A DNA stretch of 64,000 nucleotides from Margaritifera margaritifera (Eukaryota > Mollusca > Bivalvia > Unionida > Margaritiferidae), in NCBI GenBank assembly GCA_029931535.1, contig JAQPZY010000295.1, positions 1 through 64,000 of the forward strand, written 5' to 3'. The notes beneath the pieces were generated by a model. It made no database searches and was not told the DNA's origin. It saw only the letters and a list, made by a program, of their open reading frames with translations. The stretch's first letter is position 1; each line of letters begins with the position of its first letter. Position numbers and translations under genes: made by a program. This document shows positions 22,158 to 34,301 of this stretch, piece after piece.

Positions 22158-22553
22158 TTTGACAACACCTGCTCTCCTTCTACAAATTAAAACAAGGTGA
22201 CTAACTCGTGTAGCTTGAAATCTGCCCCCACTCCCCCATTCCATGCTAATTTTGTTATCCCATAAGTGCATTCAACCACTGATAACATATATAATTTTTA
22301 AGGGAGACATTTCAAATTTGCTTCCCATGTATGACTGAAGTACTTTACTGATCAATTAATAGCCACTTTTATGTGCTAAATCGCACATAAAGAACAAGTT
22401 TGGAACATCTCCTTTATGTTTTTATATGTAAACAGTGACTGAATGTGTTGACAGGATAAAAAAATTAGCACAGTATCAGTGAGGGGGCAGATTTTGAACT
22501 GCACAAGTTAGTGATCTTGTGTTAATTGTAGAATGGGAGTGGGTGTTGTCAAT
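22158..22553. mobile_element. Foldback (palindromic) MITE
   Basis: Left arm begins TTGACAACACCTGCT and runs through AACTCGTGTAGCTTGAAATC, TGCCCCC and GCTAATTTTGTTATCC. The right arm is the diverged reverse complement, with GGATAAAAAAATTAGC, GGGGGCAGATTTTGAACTGC and GGGTGTTGTCAA ending at about 22,550. The arms are about 170 bp around an AT-rich centre near 22,350. No coding capacity. A target duplication is not clear. Confidence 0.75.
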
Positions 22554-23049
22554 AGTTTTCCTTTTTCACTGACATAAATGTGTGTCTGTGGTCATGGCAG
22601 TTGTTATGCATCTACAGTGAAAGGGATTCAGTTGTTAGTCATCTCCATTCCCACACACAGACCTGAAGTAGATAAGATTTTCCTTGCACAAGGAAATTGC
22701 ACTATTTCTTTTGTTTTGAAGATAACACCATAATGCCTTCCAAATTTAAGTGAAGACATGAAATTGGTAGAGAGGCAGTTTTAACACATTCATGCAATGC
22801 AAAACAAAGGGCGTGGTGACCAAGATGAATGCTGTATCTGATAAAATGGAACAGTCTGAAATGTCCATACATGTGACAGAACCAGGATTTCAAACCAGTA
22901 GATTTACAAATTTTGATCAGTAGATTGACCTCTAAACCAGTATATTTTTTATCGGCATAAATTTTACGTTTCAAGGGGATGGAAAACAAAACAAGTGCTT
23001 TTTTTGTGCCATAATATGTATTCTCTTCATACTATAATAAAACAGCATG

Positions 23050-24270
23050 TTTGAACATGTATCAGATTCTGATTCTGATGGAAAATGTTACAATAATAAT
23101 TAATTAATAATAGTCAGTATTTGATAAAATAATGAAAATGGAAGAGTTGTTTATCTGATAGTTCACTGCAAAGATTTTTCTTTTATAAATCCAATAACAT
23201 TTTTAGTTTCCCTCACAACATCGCTGTCTTGTGACTATCGATAACATTCATTGTGATTATTAAGCTCCACGCTTAACAGTTTTCTGGTCCAGATTTCCCC
23301 ATAAATCACTTTGTATTTTGTGAAGAATGGAGAATGTCCTCTCTGTATCAGCATTAGAATGTTGTAATGACAGGACAACTATGCTCAGCCTGCAAAGAAG
23401 TTCTAATTTCCGTTTTCCTGTAGCTGGGTTTGTAAGGTTGCAGACTATTCTCAATACTCCTCCTAGCTATGTTCATCCTGAGGAGGAAGTTCCTGATTTG
23501 GACTTAAGATGTATCCCTGAGCCTCATCCTCAAAGGCTTCTTTCTCTTCATGGGTCAGATCCAAAAATCTGTTGGAAAGTTTCGCCACAGTAAATAAAAA
23601 AACTATAAAAAAAAAACTGATTTAGACGAAATAAAAATGAAAAAAATACACGATGTATTGATGCTTTTATGAATAATTTATCCAAACTTTAAAATTAATT
23701 ATTTTATAATATATTTTTAACTGATATATTTTATCTTGGGCTTGAACTTAATGTGCATGAAAACTTCAAATAGTTTATGATATACAAAAGATGTATACCT
23801 TTGAAACACACAATACAAACTCGGGACCTTTGCTACTCACCTGTACACACTTAAACTCTGATATCCAAGCATTGTTGAACTTGTAATATTTCATAGCCGG
23901 TTGTTTTTAGAATTGGGAGAAAGCACATGGTTCAAATTGAGCAAAAAATGTAAGAGCTGTCCTCTTAAAACATCTTGAACAATACAACAGCAATTAAACA
24001 AGTAAAAAATCGAAGTACTTACTCTAGTGTGTCTGCCGAAATCATTTTTTTATGGTCGGTCGCTTCGTTTTATCTCCCCTCCGCCAAGGGTCGGTCGGCC
24101 TATTTTCATCAAAGGCTCAGACGACATCATGGACTACCTTTTATCCCTTTATAACTTATAACACTTCAGAAAACATCCCGCATTTGGCCTTAAACTCATC
24201 AAATTCCAACTATAAGGTAATCAATTAGCAGCTTGCTGTGTACACATATCAGCTGTTATTTAACAATTCT
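23050..24270 (-). mobile_element. hAT-related element, degraded copy A
   Basis: Matches 50,200-51,090 in blocks: GTTACAATAAT-AATTAAT, TTTTTAGTTTCC, AGTTTTCTGGTCCAGATTTC, GACCTTTGCTAC, GGAGAAAGCACAT-like, TCTGCCGAAATCATTTTTT and TGGCCTTAAACTC. Copy A contains the dimerisation-domain block and about 480 bp that copy B lacks. Exact ends and terminal repeats are not visible. Confidence 0.55.
23263..23475 (-). pseudogene. hAT transposase C-terminal dimerisation domain remnant
   Basis: The minus-strand frame LGGVLRIVCNLTNPATGK continues to VVLSLQHSNADTERTFSI, HKIQSDLWGNLDQKTV and a TAA at 23,263. The motif LSxxHSNADTERTFS followed by a basic helix is the hallmark of the hAT C-terminal dimerisation domain. 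It is bounded upstream by a TAG in the same frame and there is no catalytic core. It lies within a repeated unit whose deleted relative is at 50,195-51,095. It could be a domesticated gene's last exon, but the nearby relative argues for a transposon relic. Confidence 0.7.
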
Positions 24271-24934
24271 AATCCTATTGTTCTGCCACGCATCATCGCA
24301 CCAGTTATTGTAGTGGTAGAGCATTTCCGGTCCCCAGTAGACTGGGTCTGGCTGGTTTCTCTAATGTGTTAATAGAACACGTAAACATACCGTGCTTGTT
24401 TCTTTTATATTTTTTTAAAATTTTTAATTCTGTTAAAAGTAGTACATTTTAACTACTAAACAGTATGTGCGGTAGACGGCCTTTAAAACGGTATTTTTAG
24501 CCTACTGCCAGTAGAATCACATGTATGAATGATGTCTGAAATGGTTGAATTAGAATCACCGATGACTAACAGGTAGTCTGTCTGGAGATATTTTTTTTAT
24601 CTTGTTAAGGATGAGATAGGCATATGAACAAATTATAAGCATATGTCTGTCTGTAATCTGCATACTGGAAATATGACCAATATGTTGACATGTATAAAAC
24701 AGTACCACCCTAACACTGACAATCCTTCTAAAGATGTTAAGACCTTCAAGTTAATATGTGTATTAATAATATATCGTATCATAGGTTGTGTATAACAATA
24801 CATATCAATACATGGCACAGATGTATTGTTTTACTACTTGACAAAAAGAAAAACCTGGAATCCACGATAACTCCATTTTCTTTTACACTTTATAAGACAT
24901 CTTACATACAATTTTAAGTAAGATATATTATAAA

Positions 24935-24937
<3 letters not shown>

Positions 24938-25000
<63 letters not shown>

Positions 25001-25165
25001 ATATATATATAGCGGGAGAGAGAGAGAGATAGAGAAAGAGAGCGCGAGAGAAAATTGAATGGTCTTTTTCACCTGCTTTGTAAGATCTCTGTCTCTCTCT
25101 CATCGACTGAGTGAAGAAGACCATATAGGTTTTTTTTCTCTCTCTCTTTCTCTCTCTCTCTCTGA
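24938..25165. repeat. Compound microsatellite (TA)n, (GA)n, (TC)n
   Basis: A (TA) run from about 24,939 to 25,010 with one TATT interruption, followed by GAGAGAGA around 25,016-25,050 and CTCTCTCT runs at 25,090-25,165. The last two are complementary and can pair. The sequence translates to a YIYIYI run on the minus strand that has no meaning as protein. Confidence 0.95.
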
Positions 25166-25793
25166 AAAGCCAATGTCTATATTGCCATCCATTTAGGTGA
25201 AGTAGCAATAACAACATTTTCAAAATGGCCACCATCATAAAAAGTCTTGCGGTGAAAATCCCATATTCATATGACTTTGTGTTCATGAGGAGTAGTGATA
25301 AGATTTTCAAGATGGCTGCCATGGTAGAAATATTGGATGTCAGATTGGCACCATATTCATTTAGGACCAACGTGACATCACTAAAAGTCTTTTAGTGAAA
25401 ACCTCATGTTGATATGACCATTTATTCAGAAGGAGTAGCAGTAACAAAATTGCCAAGATGGCCATTATGCCAGCCATATTGGATGACCGAGCAGCCCCAT
25501 TTTTCATTTAGGACCAACTAGGCATCATAAGAAAACTTTACACTGAAAACCCCATGTCAATATGATTTTCGATTCAGGAACAGAAGCAATAACAAGATTT
25601 TCAAGATGGTTGCTGCGGTGACCATATTGGATGTCTGAGTGGGACCATTTTCATTTAGGACCAACTAGACCATGGGATGAATGTGTGCATAAAGTTTCAT
25701 TGCAATCCTTCAAATAGTTTATGAGCGTATGGATAGATGGACGAATGATAGACAACATTCAAACCCAAAGGCTATTCTGGTCTATTGCCAGCA
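25166..25793. repeat. Pearl-like tandem-core repeat with 3' tail
   Basis: About four diverged core units (AACAACATTTTC-AAAATGGC at 25,208; AAGATTTTCAAGATGGC at 25,300; 25,446; 25,592), then the tail: TTTCATTGCAATCCTTC, GGATAGATGGACGAATG, and the terminal CTGGTCTATTGCCAG...CTAA ending at 25,800. The head is missing. Confidence 0.75.
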
Positions 25794-25924
25794 GAGCTAA
25801 TAATAAAAATGTAAATGACATACAGCAAATGAAACAATTGCAAGTTGAGTGAGGTATTGCATGTGCATTATAACAGCTGTCAGATCTGTCAGATGTTCAA
25901 TAAGCCTAACAGGTAAATGGGAGG

Positions 25925-26432
25925 GGGGGGGGGGGCATACTGGATGTCAGATTGGCATTATTTTCATTTAGGACAAACTAGAGACCATAAGAAGTTTTCT
26001 GATGCAAACCACATTTCAATATAACTTTCTATTTAGGAGGAGTAGTGACAACAAGATTTTCAAGATGGCTGCCAGAGTGGCCACATTGGATGTCAGATTA
26101 GCACCATTTTCATTTAGGAACAATTAGATCATAATTAGTTGGGTTTTTTTTAGTGGAAACCCCCTATCAATATGACCATCTACCAGATGGTGTGGCAATA
26201 AAAAGATTATCAAGATCGCTGCCATGGTGGCTATAATGGATGTCCAAGAGGCACCATTTTCATTTAGGACCTACTATATCTTGGAACAAATTTGTCTGTA
26301 AAGTTTGGTGGTAATCCTCCCAGTTGTTTAGGATGAGAAGCAATAACAAAATTTTGCTAACTAATGCTGGACGCTGGATGAAAGGCCATTGTATAAGCCC
26401 TTCTGGTCTATGACCAGAAAAGCTAACAATTA
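25925..26432. repeat. Pearl-like tandem-core repeat with 3' tail, second
   Basis: Follows a poly-G run. Units with ACAAGATTTTCAAGATGGC at 26,050 and a diverged one at 26,205, tail TGGTGGTAATCCTCC, GGACGCTGGATGAAAGG, then CTGGTCTATGACCAG and AAAAGCTAA at about 26,431. Confidence 0.75.
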
Positions 26433-26705
26433 ACATAACTAGAGTAATGAATGCATCACTCCTCACAAAAATTCGCTCAATTGGGTCTTAAGCAGATGAA
26501 CTTCTGTTGGGAAAACAAAGTTAGGATAATCAGGGGCTATGACTCCTCAAAATGATGATGTGGAACACTTCAGGTTGTCATCAATACCAGCAGCACCCCA
26601 TGAAAAGATAAAAATATGAAATTGACCAACAATGGTCATAATTCCATCCAAAATGAAGTCGACAAGGCACATAGATCAATGAAACAATCTTCACATCAAA
26701 TTGCA

Positions 26706-28915
26706 TCAGAAAATGTGACTTTCATCACATCCTCCAGAGATGAATGAGTTAGATTGGCCCATGAGGTAGTGATGGCTCAAACCTCATGGGCTTAAATTTT
26801 CTTGAATGAAAGGTCCCTCTCAGTAAGGGACTGAGAAGCTCTCTTGATAGTTATTTCAATCCACCTCGAAATGGTGGAAACTAAAATATCAGTTGAGCCC
26901 TTAAAGGGGAGGAAAACATGCTTCCTACTTTTTCTTAAAATAAAAACATGAAGCCCTAACTGGACATAAAAGTCATCTTGATCATGCCCAGCACACATAT
27001 GACTGAGACGAAGGATCTCAATTAAGAATGGAGCAACAGATGCCAGCTGGTTTTTGCCATAATAAAAAAAAAACATGGTTGGCAAACGAGAGAAAGCAAC
27101 TCATAATTTCCATTGAACCTTATACAGCCTTGCTCTACAGATAGGGCATGAAGCTCACTCCTTCATCTCGCAAATGCTAAGGACAGCAAGAAAACAGCCT
27201 TGAGGGTAAGGTTCTCATAGGAAGCTTCACCCAAAGGTGGTTTAAGTTAGAGACCACAAGACATAAGAGAGATTCCATCTAGGCATAAGTGAGCAAGACA
27301 CCGGTCTTTGCAGTTTGAAATACCTACTCAGAACCAATGGCCAGGCCTTACAAAAATTTTAGTGTGTTGGATAGGACTGCCCTATAGCCCTTGATAGTAG
27401 AAACTGAGCATTGTTTCTCTTTGAAAAGGAAGAAAAAGAAAATCAAACACTGCACTCAGAGGGACAGCTAGGATTGACAAGAATTAATACTGCACCAATC
27501 GCAAAGTTTCTCCACTTGGTATCATAAACCTTAGACGTAGATAGTCTCTTGGAGTGAATGATGCACTTGGCAACTCAAAAGCTTCTCCTAGTGGAGAGAT
27601 CATTCCATGCGTGAAGGTGGAGAATCTGCAGGATGTTTGTGTAGGAGAGAGCCCCCGTGTTGCAACAGGAGGTCCATCCTCTGGGATAACATCCTGAGAT
27701 GGTCTACCAGCAGATTGAGAAGATCATTGAACCACAATCATTGGGGCCACAGAGAGCTATCAAAATGAGCTGAGCAGTGGAGTTCCTTACTTTGTAAAGT
27801 AACTGTGGGATCATCCTGAAGGGTGGGAAGACATAAGCGGACAGACGATCCCACTTCAGGCTGAAAGCATCCACTGCCCAGGCCCTCTGGTTGGGGACTG
27901 GGGAAACATAAAAGGGGGGCTTGTTGATTAGCCTTGTCACAAACAAGTCCACCAGATATGTCCCAGAAAGTCAGAACAGGGAATCTACTACAGACTTGTG
28001 TAGAGACCATTCTGTGAGGACTATATTCTCCTTCCTTAACAGACTGTCCATCAAAATATTCTTTTTGCCAGGAATGTGGCGAACTCAGAGGGTGATCCCT
28101 TCCAAGGCTGCCCAACATAGGAGATTCCAAACCTCCATGCAGAGAAAAGGTGCATCTAAGCCTCCTTGTCGCCCAAGGTATGCTACCGCTAATGTGTTGT
28201 TGTTGGAGACCATGACACAGCGACCTCTTATTTTGTTGATGCACCCATGAAGGGCTAAGAACGCTGCCCGCATTTCCAAATTGTTGACGTGGAGGATAGA
28301 TTCTTTCTAGGACCATGAACCCTGAAGAATCAGTCCTTCTTGCTCCAGATGAGCACCCCACTCTGAATCTGATACTTCTATGAACAGACAGGAGTGGGGT
28401 TCAGGGGCATGCATGGGGACCCTGGCCAGAAACCAGTCCTGATTTGTCAACAAAATCAGATGATGATGGAATTCCAGACCTAGAGAAATCTGAGCATTCA
28501 AAGGGTCACTGTGAGGTTTCCAGTTTGCCAGAAGGAGAAACTGGAGAGAATGTAAGTGCAGTCTGTATAGGGAAACCAGGTCTGCTGCCGAGTTCAAGGT
28601 CCCCAGCAGAGAAAGAAAAAGATAAGCAGACAACATGGTCTTGGCTCTCAACAGGAACAGAATTTTGTCTACTGTGTCCCAAGGGACATACACTAATCCT
28701 CTTTTCGTGAGGAAATTCATCCCCACATAGACAAAATCTTGAGATGGAGTAATCTCCAATTTCTCTAGGTTGGGTAAAAGACCCATCCTGGTCACTATGG
28801 GTCAATAACCAGTCAGGTGACTCAAATCTGTAGGAAGGCCCTTCCCCAGATCTAATACATTTAGATTGAAGCTCTCCCCTTACTGGGTCGCTTGATCCCC
28901 ATCACTGACAATGGG
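26706..28915 (-). mobile_element. DIRS fragment, copy 2a (chimeric, inactive)
   Basis: Minus-strand homology to copy 1. Recombinase catalytic domain at 26,706-27,120, with the HxxR Arg codon turned to TGA (26,779-26,777). Recombinase N-terminal part at 27,120-27,600. Conserved connecting region (FVTRLINKPPFYVSPVPN, RAWAVDAFSLKWDRL) at 27,700-27,960. RNase H at 28,000-28,500 (VSNNNTLAVAYLGRQGG; the Asp of SDNTS is Asn here). RT thumb with GLLPNLEKLEITPSQDF near 28,770. At about 28,800 it jumps straight to the Gag N-terminal DWSL-type repeat, missing most of RT and Gag. Many frameshifts. Confidence 0.85.
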
Positions 28916-28924
28916 CCCTGCACA

Positions 28925-29461
28925 CTGTCCTTCATTCTTTTTAGGATGCAGCCTAAACTAGTGGGACATCAGTGCGGGGCAGGAGGAGGTAATCTGGCAA
29001 TAGCAACAGGTAAGTATTACATCATTAAAATTTGCCCCCCCCCCCCAAAATACATTTTAATATCAGTAATACAAAACCTGTTGCTATTGCATAGCTGAAT
29101 TTGTCAGTTTGATGGGAGGCTGATGATCCCACAACTGGCCTGTATAACAGAAGACTACTACCGGATGGTATCCACATGGGATACTTTCCTGAGCTACGAC
29201 AATCGGACCCAAGGAAAATATACCTTTGCTTTGGTGAGCCAACAAGCGAAGGTAAAAAGAGAAGTTTGTGTGAGATTGTGAAAATTCGTCTTTCATCACA
29301 TCATCCTGACACAAATGAGTTAGACAGGCTTATGGGGTATCAATAGCTCGAACCTCATAAGCTTAATTTCATGAATGAAAGGTCCCTCTCAGGAAGGGAC
29401 AGATAAGCTCTCCTGATAGGAAATGCAATCCATCTCGAATGGTGGAACCTGAAAGATCAGC
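28925..29461 (-). mobile_element. DIRS fragment, copy 2b: ICR plus recombinase 3' end
   Basis: Begins in the inner end of a left terminal repeat (TTCATTCTTTTTAGGATG), carries an ICR at about 28,990-29,095 (GCAATAGCAACAGGTAAG, a C run, AAAATAC joined to ATTTTAATATCAGTAATAC), then the recombinase end up to 29,461. The catalytic Tyr is retained (FSFYLRLLAHQ, TAC at 29,254-29,252) and the Arg of HxxR is retained, but its His is Tyr (AYEVRAI). Joined head-to-tail with copy 2a; passes at 29,461 into a pearl-like repeat. Confidence 0.85.
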
Positions 29462-29866
29462 CTCCATTCAGGAGGAGTAGCGATAACACAAGATTTTCAA
29501 GATGGCTGCCATGGTGGCCATATTGGACATCAGATCAGCACAATTTTTATTTAGGACCAACTAGACATCAAAAGAAGTCTTTTAGTGAAAACCCCATGTG
29601 GATATAACCATCCATTCAGGAGGAGTTACGATAACAAGATTTTGAAGATGGCCACTGTGGTGGCCATATTGGATGTCTGAGCAGCACCATTTTTATTTAG
29701 AGCCAACAAGATCATGGGATGAATGTGTGTGTAAAGTTTCATGGCAATCGTCCAAGTAGTTTAGGAGGAGTAGAAATAACAAATTTGTGTTATGGACGGA
29801 CGGATACCGGACGACAGACAACAGACCATTCCATAAGCTCTTTTGATCTATGACCAGTAAAGCTAA
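29462..29866. repeat. Pearl-like tandem-core repeat with 3' tail
   Basis: Starts inside a core unit (CATTCAGGAGGAGTAGCGAT) right at the DIRS junction. Two core units (AAGATTTTCAAGATGGC at 29,493 and AAGATTTTGAAGATGGC at 29,636), then TTTCATGGCAATCGTCC, GGACGGACGGATACCGGACG and the tail GATCTATGACCAGTAAAG with CTAA at about 29,866. Confidence 0.8.
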
Positions 29867-32800
29867 TAACCTCAATTCAAAATCCTTGAAGGGTTTAGCA
29901 AGAACTTTACAAGCTGTTTCCTTTTTCCCCACTACTTCTACCTAATTAATTGCTACACACACTCTGTAAATTCAAAGAATTTTAGTTTATCACAAGAGAG
30001 CAGTTATTAATACTTAAAAGTACTTTTCACAATAATACATCTGTACATTTTGATTAGTTTTATAAACATTTGTTCCACCAAAGTATTTTTTGTATTAGTA
30101 CACTTACCCCATATTAAATATTAATATTTATTTTATGCTAGGCAGTGAATTACTTGATTTTCTGAGTCAAATAATTGTGATATTTCACAGGCCATCAATA
30201 GACATTGATAACATTATAACCAAAAAGAAAAGGTTAAAGGTTAAGATGGCTGCTTCGCATCCAAGCAAACTGGGTTCAAATCCAGCAATGGATAAAAAAA
30301 AAATTTCATTTTCTTTCTATCTGCTGTTTTATCTTGAATTGGGAAGGAGCATTATGTAACTACTGATATTTTATGTGCAAATATACACAAAACAGAGCAG
30401 AACATAAATGATAAACTGCTGACATTATCGCGCGGCATGCTTCACCACTCGTGAAAATACCGAGTTTTTCACCCAGGAGATGAAATATATCCGTTATTCA
30501 CTTGTTTCAAGCAAATATCCTCTCTGTAATCTACCTCCTCTATCATATTCTTGTTAAATTAAATTTCCCATCCACACTTTAAATATAAGAAAGTGCCTGC
30601 CTTTGAACTAGATATATCCAATTCCATTAAGAAAGCAGTCTACATCCTTAACTGTCCAATTTTACAAACAATATATTCTAGGATAAATAAATTCAAAACA
30701 AAACATGACCCTGCAGGTGCCATACCAACTTGGCCTTTGCAATTCTACTCGATAACCTACTCAGCAGGAAAATTACATCAGTACATGTTGTGTTTTATTT
30801 CCAAAACCTTGAGTGATGTTTTTTTATGTCTTTAGTAGATCATAACAACAGATAACTGTAAAGTAAATGTACCTAAAAACAAGATACATTAGCTGTGGAG
30901 GTCTTAAATAGAGGCACCCTCCTCATTTACTGTCACGCTCTGAGTGCATCTATTCTGCAGAATCTGATCATGAACATGTGTTTAAATTATTTAAGTGTAT
31001 CTGATCAATGTTTAGTTAACATTTAAAAGAAAGGTACGCATGAAAAAATAAACGTTTAGTTTTTCTTCGTTCTGGGAATTTAGCAGATCCTACAATGACA
31101 CGAATGATGTCTGTTTTGTAAACATGGACTATATTTTTCAGTTTATTTATGTATATGATACTATCTTGATATTGTATTGAGGGTAATTATCGTGATATAC
31201 ATTGCAATGCAAAATGTTTAGCAATACCAACCTGTGAACACTATATACCCACCTTCTTTGATATGGTGGGAGCAAACTAATGAACAGATTGATGAAGCTG
31301 ACTCTACTAATTAATTTATAAATTCTGGAAAACAAATATAACTTGTGTGAATGGGGTTTGAATTCTAAGCCAATACTGCCATCACATATATAGAGGATCT
31401 CACATGGGTAATGATTTAATATTGAATTTATGAGATGAATTTAATAATTTTCAGCTTTGCGAGCCTTGGTGAGCAAAAGCTGGAAATTATTCAATGAGTT
31501 TCATAAATTCAATATTAAATCATTACCCATTTGAGATTCTGTTTATCACGTAGTTTTAATTTTAACAGAAATAGTTTAGAGAGAAAGAAGAAATAATTTT
31601 GTTCATTCTCGTTCAGACGCTGCACCTTTTAATTGTTGCACGTAAAAAAAAGTAGTTCCAGATGCTAGTTGAATTAATAATGCACAGTTCTATAACCAGT
31701 AACATTTAAAAGTAGATTTTTTTACAAATTATAATTCAAAGAGCAACTGTCCTTCAAAATCAATAGAACATCTGACACAGACAACATCATTTTTCAACAC
31801 TGGATCTCCAATGGAAATTCCTGTGTGATATCACATAGTTCAATCGGATTAGGTTAGACGCGCCATATACAATACATCAACGTCAATGAGAATGTTTACA
31901 CTGTTTGCACCTAAAGCGTTACAATTCCTACTATGGATGCAGTATATTGTATACAGCAAGAAAAAGTAGCATTCCAGTTCTTGGATATTCATGTAAAGTA
32001 TGATTTCTGGATGCAGAAATTGTACTAAATCTAAACAAAAGATGTTGCTGAGTAAAGTACTTCCAGATTTAATGTATTTGTGACCGGATATTTGCATTAT
32101 TTGATTTGGATCATTGCAGTGGTTGGAAAACTTTCTGTCAGTTGGGAGACCGGCATTTGTCCACGTTCTACTCTAAACAGAGGTGAACTTATTTACTTCT
32201 ATAGGTTAACATTTAAACCACGCGTGTCATAGGGTGGGGTCCTTGTTACAGGTTTAACCCCCCACCCCCAGCCTTCTATCCATTGACCGATCCTCTAATT
32301 TTATTTGTAACGATCCCCCGTGGGGTAAATTGGCCATATTATGACAGACGTAACCTTTTTTTCTCAAAGCCCCTTGGTCAATTGATTCGAAAAATGGCGG
32401 CCAAAATGTTGACAGTAATAGTAAAAAAAAGTTCCTGAAGGCGGGGTAAGGAAAATTCCCAGTCGCAGCCAATTAGTAAAGAGAATACTTTGCAAGAATT
32501 TCATGTGCTTATTTGGACCAATCAGATTCACATAAAGTGATATGTTCACATGTTAACATATCAAAAATATTAAACTGCACATACTATACATAAAGTGTAC
32601 CAGCTATGTGATAATCTTAACAAGTGCTGTAACATTATGCATACTCTTTTACATGGAGAGAGAGAGAGAGAGAATAGAAAAAACAATACCCACACATACC
32701 TTTAAAAGCCGACAAGCTTATTGCAGTACTAGAATAATAATAAGAGAGAAAGAGAGAGATGCATGCACACCCACTGGTGGAGGATCTACCGAGTTTTGTC
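29867..32800. other. Mostly unique AT-rich DNA, no gene supported
   Basis: No exon with domain or splice support. It contains a B-box-like GGTTCAAATCC at 30,272 that does not fold into a tRNA, a foldback element at 31,397-31,540 (separate entry), and GA microsatellites at 32,655-32,680 and 32,740-32,760. Confidence 0.4.
31397..31540. mobile_element. Small palindromic MITE
   Basis: Arms of about 60 bp: CACATGGGTAATGATTTAAT with ATTGAATTTATGA on the left and its reverse complement (TCATAAATTCAATATTAAAT, CATTACCCATTTG) on the right. The centre GCGAGCCTTGGTGAGC is itself flanked by CAGCTTT / AAAGCTG. Length about 145 bp. No clear target duplication. Confidence 0.75.
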
Positions 32801-32828
32801 ATACACAATGACACAAAGACGTCTTTAC

Positions 32829-34287
32829 CTGTTCCAACTTGCAAGGTAAAGTCAGGAATGATTTCTATGACTTCAGTATGCGCCTCTGGAGCTTCCAGCT
32901 TTACTTCATCACTGTTTTCATTAATGAAGACTCTAGAAAAATCTCTCAGCAGAATGAGCTTAGCTTCATTGCTTTCTGGAATGCAGAAGCAGTCAAATGT
33001 TTTCCAGCTGAAAAAGGGCTTTAGTGCTTCATGGTTTGGCTTCAAGATTGCACTGCATGCACTTTTCAGTTCCTCTAAAGCTTGCTGAATGTTTTTTTCC
33101 ATTCCTTTAATGATGAGACCATTTTTCTTGATGGAAATAGTGACACTATGTTTCTCTTCCAGACTTGTTAGTTTTTGCTTGTTCCTTTCATGATGTTCAG
33201 CAATTGTTTTATCCATACTTAAATACTTCTCTCTTTCCCATTTGTCTACAATGCCTTGTACTTCATCTTGAACTTTATCCTTGAGATCATGAGTGTGAAC
33301 ATACTCCAAAATATCCTGCTCCTTGTCCAACCATATCTTCATCTTCCCTTTAAGCTTTGTACAGATAGTAGAAACCTCTTGTTCCCAGGCAGCACCAAGA
33401 AGAATCCTGGTTGTTGCATCCACTTGGAGGGACATACTCTTTGTCACACATGCTGCATCAATCACTTTACGTGCCTTTTCACAAATCTCATCATCAAAGG
33501 CAGTGACCACAATGCTGCAATCTGCTTTACTGGTCTCCCATATACAAACTAATTTCTGTTCCTGGAGGATTTCTTCTATGTACTTTACAACCACTGATTC
33601 TTCGAAGAATAAAAGGTGTGTGGCACATTTCCCAGTTTTATAAATTCTTTTAATGGCTTTTCCAAACAGGTTTTGAATCTTCACTTTTTGTTTTTTGATC
33701 ACACTTTCTAATCCTGTGATGTGCATATATTTCTGATCTTCCCTTAATTCATACTCTATGTCAGATGTGTCAGCTGGCATGTGTACCTTCATCCATTTCT
33801 TCATGAGCTGCAGTGGAATATCTTGCAATGGAAGTTTTTCTGTCTTTGAAATCAAACCAAGTGCAAATTTTTTAGTGTTTTTCACTTGCTTCATAGCTTC
33901 ATCAATGTGCTCTGTCTTACTACATATGTATAAATTTCTCTCCCCTTTGTATGCAATGACCGTATTAGTTTGAAACAGTTCTAGTTGAAATAGAAGTACA
34001 AAAAATGTTTTGACTGCTTCATCAGGTATGACTGTGTGACAAATCTGAACATGTTTAACAAGTCTTTTCAGTATCTCTTCAACTTGATTCCTAAATGTTC
34101 TGTTAGATTTCTTATGGTGTATGAAAGGTGCAGTTCCTTTCTTGTATTTCAACCTTGTCCCAACCATGACAAGATCCTCATTTAATTCTTTCAGAGTGTG
34201 TGGGCAGTCAAAAAGAAATCTCCACTTTAGAGCCTCTTCTCCTTCTGGTGCAATGATGGTATGGTTCCCACTCAAAATAACTGTGAA
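32829..34287 (-). CDS. Large internal exon, KH-repeat protein of PARP14-like character
   Basis: A long uninterrupted frame of about 486 codons, far longer than chance in this AT-rich DNA. Likely acceptor is ATGCAG ending at 34,288 (alternatively GATAG, exon from 34,301). The donor is ACAG|GTAAAG at 32,829/32,828. The frame reads FTVILSGNHTIIAPEGEEAL at its start. It then has repeated alpha/beta modules with short V-x-I strands and the pattern VTISIKKNGLIIKGMEKNIQ followed by a helix, as in KH-like repeats of PARP14-family proteins, which in molluscs and vertebrates precede macro and ADP-ribosyltransferase domains and act in innate immunity. It ends at IIPDFTLQVGTG. No macro or catalytic domain is found in this window, so the assignment rests on repeat character only. 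The codons before 34,287 and after 32,829 in the same frame are intronic. Confidence 0.5.
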
Positions 34288-34301
34288 CTGCATTAGGTGT
34301 G

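Noticed and set aside
21173..23475. One hAT transposon spanning the BED finger and the dimerisation domain
   Set aside because: The two domains are on opposite strands and a foldback element lies between them.
24834..25370. 178-codon minus-strand open frame with YIYIYI and RERKRERKK runs
   Set aside because: It is the translation of the (TA)n/(GA)n/(TC)n microsatellite and pearl-like repeat DNA, not a gene.
25190..26430. CRISPR-like array suggested by regular repeats
   Set aside because: Units are about 145 bp, diverged and without unique spacers, in animal DNA; they are tandem-core transposon repeats.
30235..30310. tRNA or tRNA-derived SINE suggested by GGTTCAAATCC followed by an A run
   Set aside because: The T-arm stem pairs only with a mismatch, no A box or acceptor stem is found at the right distance, and there is no second copy in the window.
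32635..32828. C-terminal 60 codons of the KH frame as protein
   Set aside because: They follow a good GTAAAG donor, become hydrophobic and low in complexity, and run into GA microsatellite; they are taken as intron.
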